Shown here one piece after another: positions 16,589 through 28,459 of a DNA stretch of 64,000 nucleotides. The translations under genes were made by a program, and so were the position numbers. The DNA comes from Psychromonas marina (GTDB taxonomy: Bacteria > Pseudomonadota > Gammaproteobacteria > Enterobacterales > Psychromonadaceae). The stretch lies in the NCBI RefSeq assembly GCF_030161115.1, contig NZ_BSPQ01000015.1, forward strand, positions 1 to 64,000, given 5' to 3'. Each line of letters begins with the position of its first letter. Positions within the stretch are counted from its first letter, which is position 1. The notes below the pieces were generated by a model, which was not told the DNA's origin, searched no databases, and was given only the letters and a program-made list of their open reading frames with translations.

Positions 16589-19101
16589 TGCCCTTCCTCC
16601 AATCTGAGTGCTAAAGCCGTCATTGATTGTGTTAGTTTGTTAATACTTTTATTCATCCCTTTAATATTAAAAGAATCGCTCAGATGACGAATATTTTCTG
16701 ACTCAATCAATAAAGGTTCTATTTTATGATCGAAGCTAAGTTTGTTAAGTTGCAAACCTAATTGCTTATAATCACTTAAAATAAATGCTTTCTTTAATTG
16801 CTCTAAAGCTGGCAATATATCTCGTTGTAAACTCATGAGTAAAACGCTTGGTTGATTGATATTCTCTAATATAATTTCAACAGGTGGTTTTTCACTTAGC
16901 AAATCGCCTTGCTGCTCATAGCTATGCGCTAAATAACCAGAAAGCACTTTTAGAAGCAGCGTAAAATTGATAGGTTTTGACAGAAAATCAGAAAACCCAT
17001 GCGTTAAAGCAAATGATTTATCAGACTGGCTAACAGAGGATGTCAGTGCAATAATTGGAATGTTGGCGGTACTGATATTTTCTTGTAGCTTTTTAGCCGC
17101 CTCAATACCACTCATGAGAGGCATTCTTATGTCCATAATAATGAGATCAGGTTTCATTTTTTGAACAGCTAGCAACGCTTCATGACCGTTATTTACAGTG
17201 GTAATATTCAAGCCTTTTTTAGTTAAAAACTCATCCAATAATATTCTATTGAACTCGACATCATCAGCGACGAGGACATTAACAGGGGAGAAATTAATTG
17301 CTTCAACAACCCCACCTTCAGTTTCATACATGCTTGTTTCTAATTTAGTTATCTTAACGTTTGGTATAAAGACATCAAATTGACTACCTTCCTTTGGCAT
17401 GCTGGTTAAAGTAATATTCCCCCCCATTAATTCGACCAGACGCTTAGTAATGCTTAACCCCAATCCCGTGCCGCCATATTTAATGGCATTTTGATTAGAT
17501 TGTTGCTCAAAGGAGTTAAATATTTTTTGCTGATTTTCCAGAGGGATACCAATGCCTGTATCAATAACAGAGATCACTAAATCGATACTATCAAGACTCT
17601 TTTCAGTAATACCCACAGATACTTTAATATGCCCTTGATCAGTAAATTTAATCGCATTACCTACTAGGTTTATTAAAACTTGCCTAAACCGAAGGTTATC
17701 TAAATAGAGAAAATTAGGCAGTTCGACTGGACAATAGATAGACAGAGTAAGATTTTTTTCCATGACATTAAGACTAAATATCTGTTCAATTTCATCAAGT
17801 AAATGGGCAAGATTGACGGGTGATTGTTGTAATTTTAGTTTACCAACCTCAATTTTAGAAAGATCCAGTACATCATTAATCAGCATCAACAAATTACTTC
17901 CCGCCGTTTTTATTGAGTGAATGAAGCTCTTCTGCTTAGTGTCCACAACCATACTGGAAAGTAATTCACTGAAACCGATAACGGCATTAAGGGGGGTACG
18001 TAATTCGTGGCTCATATTTGCAACAAATTCACTTTTCACTCGATTGGCCACTTCAGCTTTATTTTTTGCGGCTTTTAATTGTAACGCTTCTTGCTGCATT
18101 CGCTGAAAAATAGGAGCAATGATGTATCGTAAAACGACAAAAATAAGGGCTAAATTAAGTAATATAGCAATAATAACAGCACCTAATAACTCAAATTGTG
18201 TTCTCGATACTAATGTTTGAGTAAGTTCGTTATGCGCTTTATATTGCGCTTCGATGCCTTGTGCTAAAAGAGAGGCCGCTTGGCTAATCTCAAACTCATG
18301 GTGATCTAATTTTCCTGATAATTGATTTAGCTTGATACTGACAGAATGAATTTTAATGAATGTTTCATAATAAATCTTTAATGCCGCTTTTGCTTTAGCT
18401 GCCGTTAACGCAATATGAGGATTCTCTTCAATTGCATTAAGTGAGTTGCTTAAATCAGTAAAAGCTTGGGAGGCATATTGGTAGTTTTTCTTGAACATGA
18501 CAAAATACTTTTCATCATTACCACTCAAGTATTTGGACTGAAATAAACGCATTAATTCAAATGAATTACGTGCATTTCCAAAGGAAAGAAATATCTCTCC
18601 AATTTGCACAATACCCACATTAACGCGAATTGCTGACAAGTGGTTCTCGATTAACAATTCTTGTTTAATAAAAACCGTCGATAGAAGCGATTGCTGGTAC
18701 ATAATTAGTTTTGTTATCTCTGAAAATTCCAATTCATATTGCCCTGTTTCCTGTTTAATATATTGAATTAATCCCAAAGATCTTTCCTTCTTAGTGTGCT
18801 TGCTCATCTCTTGTTGGCTTTGCTTCAGACCAAGAATTTTTGTATTAAATAGATCTAAGTCCTTTTGGTTATAAAAGCGTAAGTAGCGATCAGCATAAAA
18901 ACGGACTTCATGAAGCTGGCTAACGACACGTTGAGAAAGTGCTCTCGTAACCGCTAACCTATTAGTAAGTTCATCAACGGTGTTATTAATATTATTGAGC
19001 CGGCTAAGGGTCAGAAAAACAATAGCTAACGTTAACGCAAGCGCTAACAAATAACCCAATACAACCCTAATAATAATTTTTCGTTTAAACAGAGAAACCA
19101 T
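16585..19101 (-). CDS. Membrane hybrid histidine kinase with degenerate C-terminal Hpt-like tail
   Basis: The 838-residue protein has membrane segments at ~10-32 and ~306-328 enclosing a ~270-residue helical periplasmic domain of the TorS-like kind. HisKA has SHELRTPLNA with His365; the ATPase domain has NLVGNAIKF, DTGIGIP and GGTGLGL. The receiver (~605-725) has VADDVEF and Asp657 in IMDIRMP. The last ~100 residues resemble an Hpt helical bundle but lack the HxLKG histidine (LQLNKLSFDH instead). It lies 4 bases after a periplasmic binding lipoprotein gene and overlaps the cyclase regulator gene. A binding-protein/kinase/cyclase signalling line is the natural reading. Confidence 0.9.
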   Translation of the reverse strand: MVSLFKRKIIIRVVLGYLLALALTLAIVFLTLSRLNNINNTVDELTNRLAVTRALSQRVVSQLHEVRFYADRYLRFYNQKDLDLFNTKILGLKQSQQEMSKHTKKERSLGLIQYIKQETGQYELEFSEITKLIMYQQSLLSTVFIKQELLIENHLSAIRVNVGIVQIGEIFLSFGNARNSFELMRLFQSKYLSGNDEKYFVMFKKNYQYASQAFTDLSNSLNAIEENPHIALTAAKAKAALKIYYETFIKIHSVSIKLNQLSGKLDHHEFEISQAASLLAQGIEAQYKAHNELTQTLVSRTQFELLGAVIIAILLNLALIFVVLRYIIAPIFQRMQQEALQLKAAKNKAEVANRVKSEFVANMSHELRTPLNAVIGFSELLSSMVVDTKQKSFIHSIKTAGSNLLMLINDVLDLSKIEVGKLKLQQSPVNLAHLLDEIEQIFSLNVMEKNLTLSIYCPVELPNFLYLDNLRFRQVLINLVGNAIKFTDQGHIKVSVGITEKSLDSIDLVISVIDTGIGIPLENQQKIFNSFEQQSNQNAIKYGGTGLGLSITKRLVELMGGNITLTSMPKEGSQFDVFIPNVKITKLETSMYETEGGVVEAINFSPVNVLVADDVEFNRILLDEFLTKKGLNITTVNNGHEALLAVQKMKPDLIIMDIRMPLMSGIEAAKKLQENISTANIPIIALTSSVSQSDKSFALTHGFSDFLSKPINFTLLLKVLSGYLAHSYEQQGDLLSEKPPVEIILENINQPSVLLMSLQRDILPALEQLKKAFILSDYKQLGLQLNKLSFDHKIEPLLIESENIRHLSDSFNIKGMNKSINKLTQSMTALALRLEEGQ

Positions 19102-19105
19102 AGAT

Positions 19106-20449
19106 TTATTCCCGACAACGACTGGCGGGCAGATACCAGGAAGATAACCCTGTTTGCAGATTTTCAGCGGCTTGTTTGGGCGTTATCAAATTATTGATGA
19201 CATCTACTGAAGACTGCAGGCTCAGTTGGTATGCGCTAGGATTACCATCCCTTATTTTCCCCCAAACAAAACGAATATCGGTTTTATATTTGTCATTAAA
19301 ATCCAAAAATAAGCGCGCATGTTCATTTTCTATTTTAGCGACTTGTTTATGCATTGGAAAAAAGCCGGGAAGTTGCTGCGTGATTAATGATGAAAATTCC
19401 TCTGTCATCATCCATTGTAAGAATAATTTAGCCTCTTCCATATAAGCGGAAGAACGATTTAACCCAATACCTGCATCGGGATGAAAAGTCACATAATTAT
19501 CTTTCCCTTGCGGGGCTGGAATAGCAAAAACACTCCATTTAAAATCTGGATTTTGCGTTTCAAAAAAGGGAATATCCCAGGAACCACCAAACCACATGGG
19601 TGACTTTCCTTGAATAAATAGCTGCAGACTATCTGCATATTTTAATAATTTTTGATTTTTAGAAAGGTAGGGAGCAATATCTTTTACGGCCTGAAAAGAG
19701 GCAACCATCTGATCATCATCAAAACAACGTTCCCCATTGTAATAAGCTAATCGCCCATCAATACCACCAATAATACTGGGAATAACATTTTGTAATAACA
19801 GCCCATTAATCGTCCAAGCATCTCCGGTCGCATTGGCGAAAGGGGTAATACCACTTTCTTTGAGCGTACTAGCTAAGTTCAACAGTTTCTCCCAAGTATC
19901 TGGGATCGCGAGGTTCATTTTTTCAAAAAGTGAGGCGTTATAATAGATACCATGAGATACCGCCATTAAAGGAACAGCGTAGACTTCCCCCTCACTTGAT
20001 GACCAAGCTGTCAGCATTTCTGTGGGAAAAGTTTCTTGAATATTAGCGAGCTCATTCAATGAGGCTAAATACCCTTTTTCAAAAAGTACTCTTGAATGAG
20101 AAAAAGAGCGTAAATAAAATAGATCTGGCGCGGTACCACTTTCTAATTGAGCTTCAATTACGTCGTTATATTCAGACTGTTCGGTTGGGTCGAATTTGAT
20201 GACTATATGCGGATACTGTTCACTAAACTTACTGAGAATAAAGTTTATCTGCTCTACATCGCCTTTTCGCCATGAGCCAAGAGTCAGAATAACTTGTTTT
20301 AAGGGAGTAGGAATCTCTTCTTCCCTCTCAATTTTAAAGGAAGCCTTATCGGTTACTTGATCCTTTTTTGTGCTGTTATTTTCAGGGCTACAGGCACTTA
20401 AAAAAAGAACTAACAAGAAGGTACTTAGGAGAGTTAACCTGCATTGCAT
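19106..20449 (-). CDS. Family 1 extracellular solute-binding lipoprotein, probable co-sensor
   Basis: I start at the ATG at 20449 after a GGAAA site, which gives a clean lipoprotein signal (LLVLFLSAC); a longer frame from 20506 is less likely. The 447-residue product has the fold signature of sugar ABC binding proteins: QFSEQYPHIVIKF near the start, GTAPDLFYL, the AVPLMAVSHGIYYN hinge strand, and the MWFGGSWDIPFF region. No ABC permease or ATPase gene is adjacent. It is first in an operon with a hybrid kinase and a GGDEF regulator, so it probably presents a bound sugar to the kinase rather than feeding a transporter. The ligand cannot be told from sequence. Confidence 0.85.
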   Translation of the reverse strand: MQCRLTLLSTFLLVLFLSACSPENNSTKKDQVTDKASFKIEREEEIPTPLKQVILTLGSWRKGDVEQINFILSKFSEQYPHIVIKFDPTEQSEYNDVIEAQLESGTAPDLFYLRSFSHSRVLFEKGYLASLNELANIQETFPTEMLTAWSSSEGEVYAVPLMAVSHGIYYNASLFEKMNLAIPDTWEKLLNLASTLKESGITPFANATGDAWTINGLLLQNVIPSIIGGIDGRLAYYNGERCFDDDQMVASFQAVKDIAPYLSKNQKLLKYADSLQLFIQGKSPMWFGGSWDIPFFETQNPDFKWSVFAIPAPQGKDNYVTFHPDAGIGLNRSSAYMEEAKLFLQWMMTEEFSSLITQQLPGFFPMHKQVAKIENEHARLFLDFNDKYKTDIRFVWGKIRDGNPSAYQLSLQSSVDVINNLITPKQAAENLQTGLSSWYLPASRCRE

Positions 20450-21241
20450 AATAGTTTCCGATATAGAGATAATAGAACCAAATGATAAATTTAAGCGAAA
20501 CAACACTGTTGAGATAAATTATAGTAAGGAATGTAAAATCAACACGGATTTACTCCGTAGAAAGACTTATTTATTATTGATTTAGCGACGATTCTATTTA
20601 AAACCCTAGGCTAATTAATATATACCAATAATTGTTCGCATTACTTATATAAATCATCAGACATGGCGTTTAATCAGCTTGGTTAACATACAAAAAATAA
20701 TATACTTTATTTCATATAGTTAGTGTGAATTCATCGTTTCATTAAAATTTCTAGTAGTGAATTTCCCCTTTAATTTCAACTGAGATAATGTTGTAATTTG
20801 GGTTAATTTTTAGAGTGTGATTTATCTCTCAAAGTCAGAGTTTTATATGTCGCTAGCCCTAGAACATTTTTCCCCAAAAAAAAGATGAATTCACAAGGAA
20901 TCATCTGGAAATGACGAAAGCATTACAATTGAAGTAATGATGAAAACTAACAACACTTTTCGTTGTTTTATTACATGTAAAATAATTTCAATAAATGAAA
21001 AAAGCAGTGTGATTTGTATTTTACATACGTGGAAATGATGAATTTATAATAAGCAAGGTTATTATAAGAGGATAACGTAGAGGGGTTTAAGGATAGATGT
21101 TTTGTAGTTTAAATAGATAACAATCGCAATAAACCTCGTCTAATAATTTATGCGATGCTATCTATTTAAATAAAATTTAAGCGGTTTAGTTCATTATAAA
21201 AAGAGCTAGAGTAAGTTGAATTTATTACTATTAACATACTA
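20450..21241. other. Long AT-rich non-coding stretch with hairpins
   Basis: No convincing gene is seen. It must contain the promoter of the minus-strand binding-protein operon. Two inverted repeats stand out: CATTAC-N7-GTAATG at 20921-20939, and a larger one at 21108-21170 described separately. The composition is very AT-rich throughout. Confidence 0.5.
21108..21170 (-). terminator. Long two-tier hairpin downstream of small orphan gene
   Basis: Arms TTTAAATAGATA (21108-21119) and TATCTATTTAAA (21159-21170) are perfectly complementary. Inside them ATCGCA (21123-21128) pairs with TGCGAT (21151-21156), separated by small internal bulges and a ~22-base loop. It lies about 70 bases beyond the stop of the minus-strand gene at 21242. 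It has no long U run, so terminator is only one option; a structured RNA 3' end or small RNA is another. Confidence 0.4.
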
Positions 21242-21442
21242 CTAAGCTGCATATTTTTCTAATTCATGTGGGTAAACACGCATGCCATTTGTGGTATTTT
21301 CATAGACTGATTGCTCTTTAATATATGACCAAGCATAAGGTGTTGTACCCATTTTGCTAGCCAATCGTTTAATCACTTTATCGATATCTCGACCAGCGTG
21401 ATCTTCTGTACGGGTAAATAGCGCTTGTATAATTGATAACAT
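21242..21442 (-). CDS. Small orphan protein, 66 residues
   Basis: A strong AGGAAGT ribosome site stands at the right distance before the ATG, and the translation is a plausible compact, mostly helical soluble protein (R-T-E-D-H-A-G-R-D, then I-K-R-L-A-S-K-M-G, ending H-E-L-E-K-Y-A-A). There is no membrane segment or signal. I do not recognise the family. It is alone: no gene within 450 bases on either side on its strand, and a large hairpin lies beyond its stop. Good ribosome site and normal composition make it likely real. Confidence 0.65.
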   Translation of the reverse strand: MLSIIQALFTRTEDHAGRDIDKVIKRLASKMGTTPYAWSYIKEQSVYENTTNGMRVYPHELEKYAA

Positions 21443-21904
21443 AGTTACTTCCTTTTTATTGTGTAATTAAATTTCATTTCTATTTGATAAGTATCATAAG
21501 GCAACTTTAAGATGTGATCAAGATCTATTTTCTTTGTAATAAAAAGTTCATTTAAAGACCAACGTCAAACTTTCAAATAATATTGTAGATATTAAGAGTT
21601 TCTAAAAATCTTCATATACTTACGAATTGGTCAGTGTCATGGAAAAAATAGCTAGATATGAAAGCGTAAAAGATGAATATTTACAGAGGATGGCGGCATA
21701 GCAAAGAAAAATAATGAGGGACATAACCAAAAAGAATAGATTGATGGTAATTAAAGTTGTGGAGTCACAACAATAGGAGCCTTTGATCACCTTTTTGAGC
21801 AATACTTAAAGTAGCCTTGTGCACCTAGCGTCATCAGCATTGGATGATTTCACAAAGGGAAATGGTACATCAAGCACTGCTATAAAAAATCTTAATAAAA
21901 ACAA
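21443..21904. other. Non-coding gap upstream of orphan gene
   Basis: This 462-base gap contains the promoter region of the small gene at 21242-21442 and the end of the GH1 transcript. A short frame at 21620-21802 (minus) has hydrophobic content but no ribosome site or family resemblance, so I do not call it. No clear terminator for the GH1 gene is seen. Confidence 0.4.
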
Positions 21905-23680
<1,776 letters not shown>

Positions 23681-25663
23681 CTAGAAGTCTGCTGTCAGAC
23701 CAACATACCATGTTCTTGGTAACACACTATACCCACGCTGAGTTACATCAAACTCATCAAACTGTTCAGAGGTTAAGTTTCGAACGCCTGCTCTTAAGCG
23801 TACTTCTTGAGCAACGGTATAATTTAAACCAAGATCAAGCGTTGTATATCCCGGACGATAAACATCAGTATCGATTAACGTTTTACCGGTGTAATTAACA
23901 CGTGCAAAAGTATCTAAATCACTCGATGCAGCCCAACTCAGACGCGCCGTTGCAGAATGGTCCGGACGATCCATTAATGCTTCATTAGTTGTTTGATCTT
24001 CACTATCAATAAAGGTGTAATTAGCGTTTAAATTAATGCTATTAGTAAAAGCGTAATAACCTGTTAACTCAACACCTTGTACTCGTGCACTGTCGATATT
24101 TTTGTATGTATAAGTCGGAAGATCTGACGTTCCGCCTACAGGGTTTTCACGGTCTTGGTCGATTAAGTTTTTAATATCATTACGGAAAAGTCCTGCTTCT
24201 AAGCTCCAGCGATTCTCTGTATAAATAGCTGAGACTTCATAACTTACACTTGTTTCAGGCGCGAGATCAGGATTACCAACAACCAAACAGCCGCCTTTAC
24301 AACTAGTGATGATATTCTCTTCCGATAACTGTAATAAGCTTGGCGCATTAAATGCAGTACCAACACCACCTTTAATGGTCAGTTTATCTGTTACCGTATT
24401 AACGATATATGCACGTGGACTCCAATGTGCGCCAAACTGCTCATGAAAATCAACACGTGTCCCATAGGTTAATGTTGTTGAATCGGTAAGTTCCCATTGG
24501 TCTTGCACAAACAGTGCCTGTTGCGATACGTCTGTTTCACCAGTTACTGTTAAACTGTCCGGGTTTACTAATTTACTGTTATTAAACTCGCCACCCACCG
24601 TTAATGTATGTGCACCTAAATAGGTCGTTGCATGTGCATATACGGATTGATTAGTTTCATCAATATCATATAAACCCTGCTCAGCATTTTTGCTATTGTA
24701 ATTATCTTCACTCACCACTGCATCACGATTATAGCGTACTAACGCTTCACCCCAATTGAATGAACCATTATAGGTTAATGCTTGTGTATTACGTTTCACG
24801 TGCGTTTCTGAATCTAATAAACCAGAGGTAGACTCAAGCGTACCTTCACGGTCATCATCAGCGTATGAAAAATCGAAAGCTAAATCATGATCTTCATTGA
24901 TATACCATAATAAACCACCCGTCATTGCTAGCGTATCACGCTCCTCTAAGGTTGAACCTTCAGAACGATCGTACGCACTATCTCCTTCACCAACCATGCC
25001 AGAGAATGCATTCCATTCATCTCGCGAACTTTTATTGACCGAGAAAGACATAAATAGCTCGTCATCAATTAAAGCACCACCGGTATTAAACCCAGTGCTG
25101 TATTCCGCGCCATTATCATCATCACGAAAACTTGCATCACTGCTTAATTGTGAATGCCATTCGTTGCTTGGACCTTTAGTGATCACGTTAATAACACCAC
25201 CTAACGCTTCTGAACCATATAAAGCAGACATAGGACCACGGATCACTTCAATGCGTTCAATACTATCTTTTGGAATCATTGATAAGTCAAAATCATTACC
25301 ACGGAAAATAGCATTTGATGAGCTCAATTTACGTCCATCCACTAAAATCATGGTGAACTTTGAATCCATCCCACGAATCGAAATCATCTCTCTGCCAGCA
25401 CGCCCACCATCCATTGTACTTTCAACGCCAGCTACATTTTTGACTAAATCATTTAATGCAACACCCGGCTCAGCCATTATTTCATCTTGAGTAATCACCG
25501 ACATAGAAGCAGGTGCTTTATCCAAAGATATTTCAGTGCGTGTCGCTGTAATAACCATCTGCTCATCGGCGGTCACTTCTTCAGCAAAGACAGGAAGAGA
25601 AACACAAAGTGATGCAACAGCAACAGATAAAGGTTTACGAGCAAAATTAAAGTAGTTAGACAT
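23681..25663 (-). CDS. TonB-dependent outer membrane receptor (siderophore type)
   Basis: I start at the ATG at 25663 (661 residues) because it follows an AAGG site and gives a normal signal peptide ending VFAEE; the frame is open 29 codons further upstream. A TonB box-like DEQMVITATR leads to a plug domain (about 40-150) with NDLVKNVAGV, RGMDSKFTMILVDGR and IERIEVIRGPMSALYGSEALGGVINVIT. A 22-strand barrel follows, ending in the C-terminal Phe. The pattern is the FepA/CirA/IrgA group for catecholate siderophores or related ligands. The Fur-box-like site just upstream supports iron control. Exact ligand unknown. Confidence 0.92.
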   Translation of the reverse strand: MSNYFNFARKPLSVAVASLCVSLPVFAEEVTADEQMVITATRTEISLDKAPASMSVITQDEIMAEPGVALNDLVKNVAGVESTMDGGRAGREMISIRGMDSKFTMILVDGRKLSSSNAIFRGNDFDLSMIPKDSIERIEVIRGPMSALYGSEALGGVINVITKGPSNEWHSQLSSDASFRDDDNGAEYSTGFNTGGALIDDELFMSFSVNKSSRDEWNAFSGMVGEGDSAYDRSEGSTLEERDTLAMTGGLLWYINEDHDLAFDFSYADDDREGTLESTSGLLDSETHVKRNTQALTYNGSFNWGEALVRYNRDAVVSEDNYNSKNAEQGLYDIDETNQSVYAHATTYLGAHTLTVGGEFNNSKLVNPDSLTVTGETDVSQQALFVQDQWELTDSTTLTYGTRVDFHEQFGAHWSPRAYIVNTVTDKLTIKGGVGTAFNAPSLLQLSEENIITSCKGGCLVVGNPDLAPETSVSYEVSAIYTENRWSLEAGLFRNDIKNLIDQDRENPVGGTSDLPTYTYKNIDSARVQGVELTGYYAFTNSINLNANYTFIDSEDQTTNEALMDRPDHSATARLSWAASSDLDTFARVNYTGKTLIDTDVYRPGYTTLDLGLNYTVAQEVRLRAGVRNLTSEQFDEFDVTQRGYSVLPRTWYVGLTADF

Positions 25664-26029
25664 GGTAGCCTTATAATTAAATACGAATGATAATGAGAAT
25701 ACATCGCATTTAAGAGGTAGGCACAATAAAAGGCAAGTAAAATTTTTCACAAAGTGTTCAAACGCTCAAACAATAATCACTTATCTATCTAATTGAATTA
25801 AAACGTTATAATTGTTAATGAAATATTGCAAAATGTAACGTTGCGCATTTGTATTTTAAAGAAGTTTAAATCCAAGGCTCATCTTGCTTAAAGTTTATTG
25901 AATATCACATATTCAATACTCGAATAATAAAAAACGAGTATTTATTCGGGTTAAAATTATCATCACCGATGTTATCTATTTTGATGTGGGAAAAAATTAA
26001 GGTCTCTCATTAATAATGTTTAAAGCGAA
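25664..26029. other. Gap upstream of TonB-dependent receptor
   Basis: The 366 bases contain the receptor promoter with its Fur-like site and the 3' region of the hybrid kinase gene at 26030. Beyond 25750 it is AT-rich with CATATTCAATACTCGAATAA-type repeats and no gene. No clear terminator for the kinase gene is seen. Confidence 0.45.
25684..25702. promoter_or_regulatory. Fur-box-like operator
   Basis: The bases CGAAT-GATAAT-GAGAAT-AC contain adjacent hexamers close to the Fur unit GATAAT. The site lies 21 bases upstream of the TonB-dependent receptor ATG, where Fur would block transcription or initiation in iron-replete cells. Confidence 0.7.
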
Positions 26030-28438
26030 TTAACAAGCGTTAAAATTACTTATCAACACCTCATCCAACCTTGATGTATGAATAGGCTTAGTAACAACAT
26101 CTTTACAGCCAGCATTAAGCATATCTATTCGAGTTTGTTCAAAAGCATCGGCGGTACAACCAATAATTAATGGCTCTCTATCAAGTCGTAATGCCTTAAT
26201 AATTTTCGTTGCTTCAATACCATCCATCACCGGCATATGGTTGTCCATCATCACTAAATCAAAGGGATAATTTTTAATTTTTTCGACACCTTCTTGTCCA
26301 TTTTCAGCAACCTCACAGGTGATACCACGTTTTTTAAGGAACATGGTTAATACAGTAATATTAATTTTATTGTCCTCTACAATAAGCGCTTTTAGCCCAG
26401 CACCATCAAAAATGGAGCTCATGTTGCGTTTAATATCTTTAAGACGTTCCCCCAACTTAATAGGAATAATCACTGTAAACTGGCTACCGACACCCAATGT
26501 ACTCTCGAGTTCTATCGTGCCTTGCATGGCATTTATCAGCTCAGAAACAATAGAAAGCCCAAGCCCTGTCCCACCAAACCGTCGAGTGGTATCATTTTCA
26601 GCCTGAGAAAAGGGTTGAAAAATAATGCTTTGTTTCTCTTTTTTTATACCTATCCCCGTATCTGAAACGACTAACTCAATCTGCGCTGCTTCCCCCTTTT
26701 TTACGACTTTAATAGAAGCACTAATTTGCCCTTGTTGGGTAAACTTCCAGGCATTATTTAGTAAGTTTTGCAATATTTGCTGAATTCGCACCTTATCTGC
26801 GACGCACACATAGCGTTCATCTTCGGCAAAAGTTAAATTAAACGTTAACCCTTTTTCATCACAGAGTGCTTGATAGATTTGCGAGACTTCTGCTTCTAAC
26901 TCACAGAGGGAAAAACTACTGAAATTCAAATTTAATTTACCAGCTTCAATTTTAGAAAAGTCCAATATGTCATTTAATACCGATAACATATGTTTTCCTG
27001 AACTCAGTAGTGTATTAACCATCTCATGTTGCTCTGGAGTCAACGTAGAGTCTTTTATTAACTCACTCATACCGAGCACCCCATTCATGGGTGTTCGAAG
27101 TTCGTGGCTCATGGATGCTAAAAACTGAGATTTAGCAACATTAGCGGCTTCCGCTTTTTTAGCACTTTGTTTTAGTGTTTCTTCCAATGCTTTTCGACTG
27201 CTAATATCGCGTTTAACCGCCATAAAACCTTCTAAATCTCCTTGTTCATTGAATAATGGGCTTACCTGTACCTCTAACCAATAAGGTGCTCTATTTTTCC
27301 CATAGGTGACGATTTCAAAGGTACCAAACTCTCTATTACCAATGATGGTACGAATTTTTTCTACTGTTTTGGGATCAGTCTCAGGCCCTTGTAAAAACTG
27401 ACTTGCTTTAAAACCTGCAACCTCCTCTTTTTTAAACCCTGTCATCGCTTCGAATGCACTGTTTACCCATATAATATTGAGTTCAACATCGGTAAATAAT
27501 ACGGCATCACGCATATATTTTGCCACTCGAGCTAAGCGAGTAGACTCCGCACCTTTAATTTTTAATTCTTCAGCTTGCAGCTCCAGTAAATGTTCTGATT
27601 CAGCAAGGGACTGAAAAGGGGAAACTAAAAGCCTTCTCCCTATAAAATAGAGCAAGATAATCGTGAATAACGTTGCGAATGCCATACGCATCAGTAAGCT
27701 GGTTAAAAAGTCAGACTCTGTCTTGGCAAGAAATGTAGGTGATGATGCGTAGAGCAGAGTGATATCAAACTTACTAATTTTTTTAGATTGTACCTTCCAA
27801 CCGCTCTTAGGTGACATTGACCAGTTAAACCTATCCTGACTAATTCCAAACCAGTGATTGCTGTCAGCAGTTAATCTGCCAATAAGATTATTACCATTGA
27901 GTGTAATGATATAAGCAGACAGTCCCTCTGCTGATTGGTTATATTTTATCGGCTCTGTAATCAATAAGTAATCTTGCTCACCATCCTTAAAAAAGATATA
28001 CCCCGGATCATTAATAATAGATTCATTCTTTATCCCTTGTACGATAAATTGATTAACCGCTGCGGATAACTCCAGCTCAATATAAATACTTTCTCCAGTG
28101 AAATCATACAAGTTTACAAAGGTACCTACCTCATTAGTTTTAATGAGAGACATTTGGTCCTTCATCGCAGCGATATCTTCACCTCCCTCTAGTATTGCAC
28201 TCACAACATAAGGATAAGCTGATATTTTGTGAATTGTTCTTTCATGCGACTCAAAAAATTCACTCACATATTGCTCAATAGCCGAAAATTTACCTTTTAA
28301 ATTTTCATCATTAATTATTCTTGCTGTTTCTATGGCCTGATTACGCACAAATATATAACTGGTAGCCATAAAAGTAATAGCACCCAATATGATAAACAGT
28401 GTAAATAGATGCATTCCATTTTTTTTGTCAAAAAACAT
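26030..28438 (-). CDS. Membrane hybrid histidine kinase with PAS domain
   Basis: The 802-residue protein has membrane segments at ~11-31 and ~248-268 around a ~215-residue periplasmic Cache-like sensor. A cytoplasmic PAS domain (~302-420) follows. HisKA has SMSHELRTPMNG with His445; the ATPase domain has NLLNNAWKF, DTGIGI and GGTGLGLSI. The receiver has LIVEDNKIN and the Asp in MMDNHMPVMDG. The PAS contains FLQGPETDP, reminiscent of LOV domains, but Ser replaces the photoactive Cys. The gene follows a periplasmic binding-protein gene by 21 bases, so the two probably form one sensor. No output regulator is adjacent. Confidence 0.9.
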   Translation of the reverse strand: MFFDKKNGMHLFTLFIILGAITFMATSYIFVRNQAIETARIINDENLKGKFSAIEQYVSEFFESHERTIHKISAYPYVVSAILEGGEDIAAMKDQMSLIKTNEVGTFVNLYDFTGESIYIELELSAAVNQFIVQGIKNESIINDPGYIFFKDGEQDYLLITEPIKYNQSAEGLSAYIITLNGNNLIGRLTADSNHWFGISQDRFNWSMSPKSGWKVQSKKISKFDITLLYASSPTFLAKTESDFLTSLLMRMAFATLFTIILLYFIGRRLLVSPFQSLAESEHLLELQAEELKIKGAESTRLARVAKYMRDAVLFTDVELNIIWVNSAFEAMTGFKKEEVAGFKASQFLQGPETDPKTVEKIRTIIGNREFGTFEIVTYGKNRAPYWLEVQVSPLFNEQGDLEGFMAVKRDISSRKALEETLKQSAKKAEAANVAKSQFLASMSHELRTPMNGVLGMSELIKDSTLTPEQHEMVNTLLSSGKHMLSVLNDILDFSKIEAGKLNLNFSSFSLCELEAEVSQIYQALCDEKGLTFNLTFAEDERYVCVADKVRIQQILQNLLNNAWKFTQQGQISASIKVVKKGEAAQIELVVSDTGIGIKKEKQSIIFQPFSQAENDTTRRFGGTGLGLSIVSELINAMQGTIELESTLGVGSQFTVIIPIKLGERLKDIKRNMSSIFDGAGLKALIVEDNKINITVLTMFLKKRGITCEVAENGQEGVEKIKNYPFDLVMMDNHMPVMDGIEATKIIKALRLDREPLIIGCTADAFEQTRIDMLNAGCKDVVTKPIHTSRLDEVLISNFNAC

Positions 28439-28459
28439 CGTAACCCCAAACCCTATGGT

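Noticed and set aside
21620-21802. Hydrophobic 60-residue minus-strand frame
   Set aside because: No ribosome site, no family resemblance and very AT-rich composition; probably chance.
27170-27540. LOV photoreceptor domain in the hybrid kinase at 26030-28438
   Set aside because: FLQGPETDP is LOV-like, but Ser replaces the photoactive Cys and the flavin-contacting Asn residues are Thr and Leu. A plain PAS domain is more likely.
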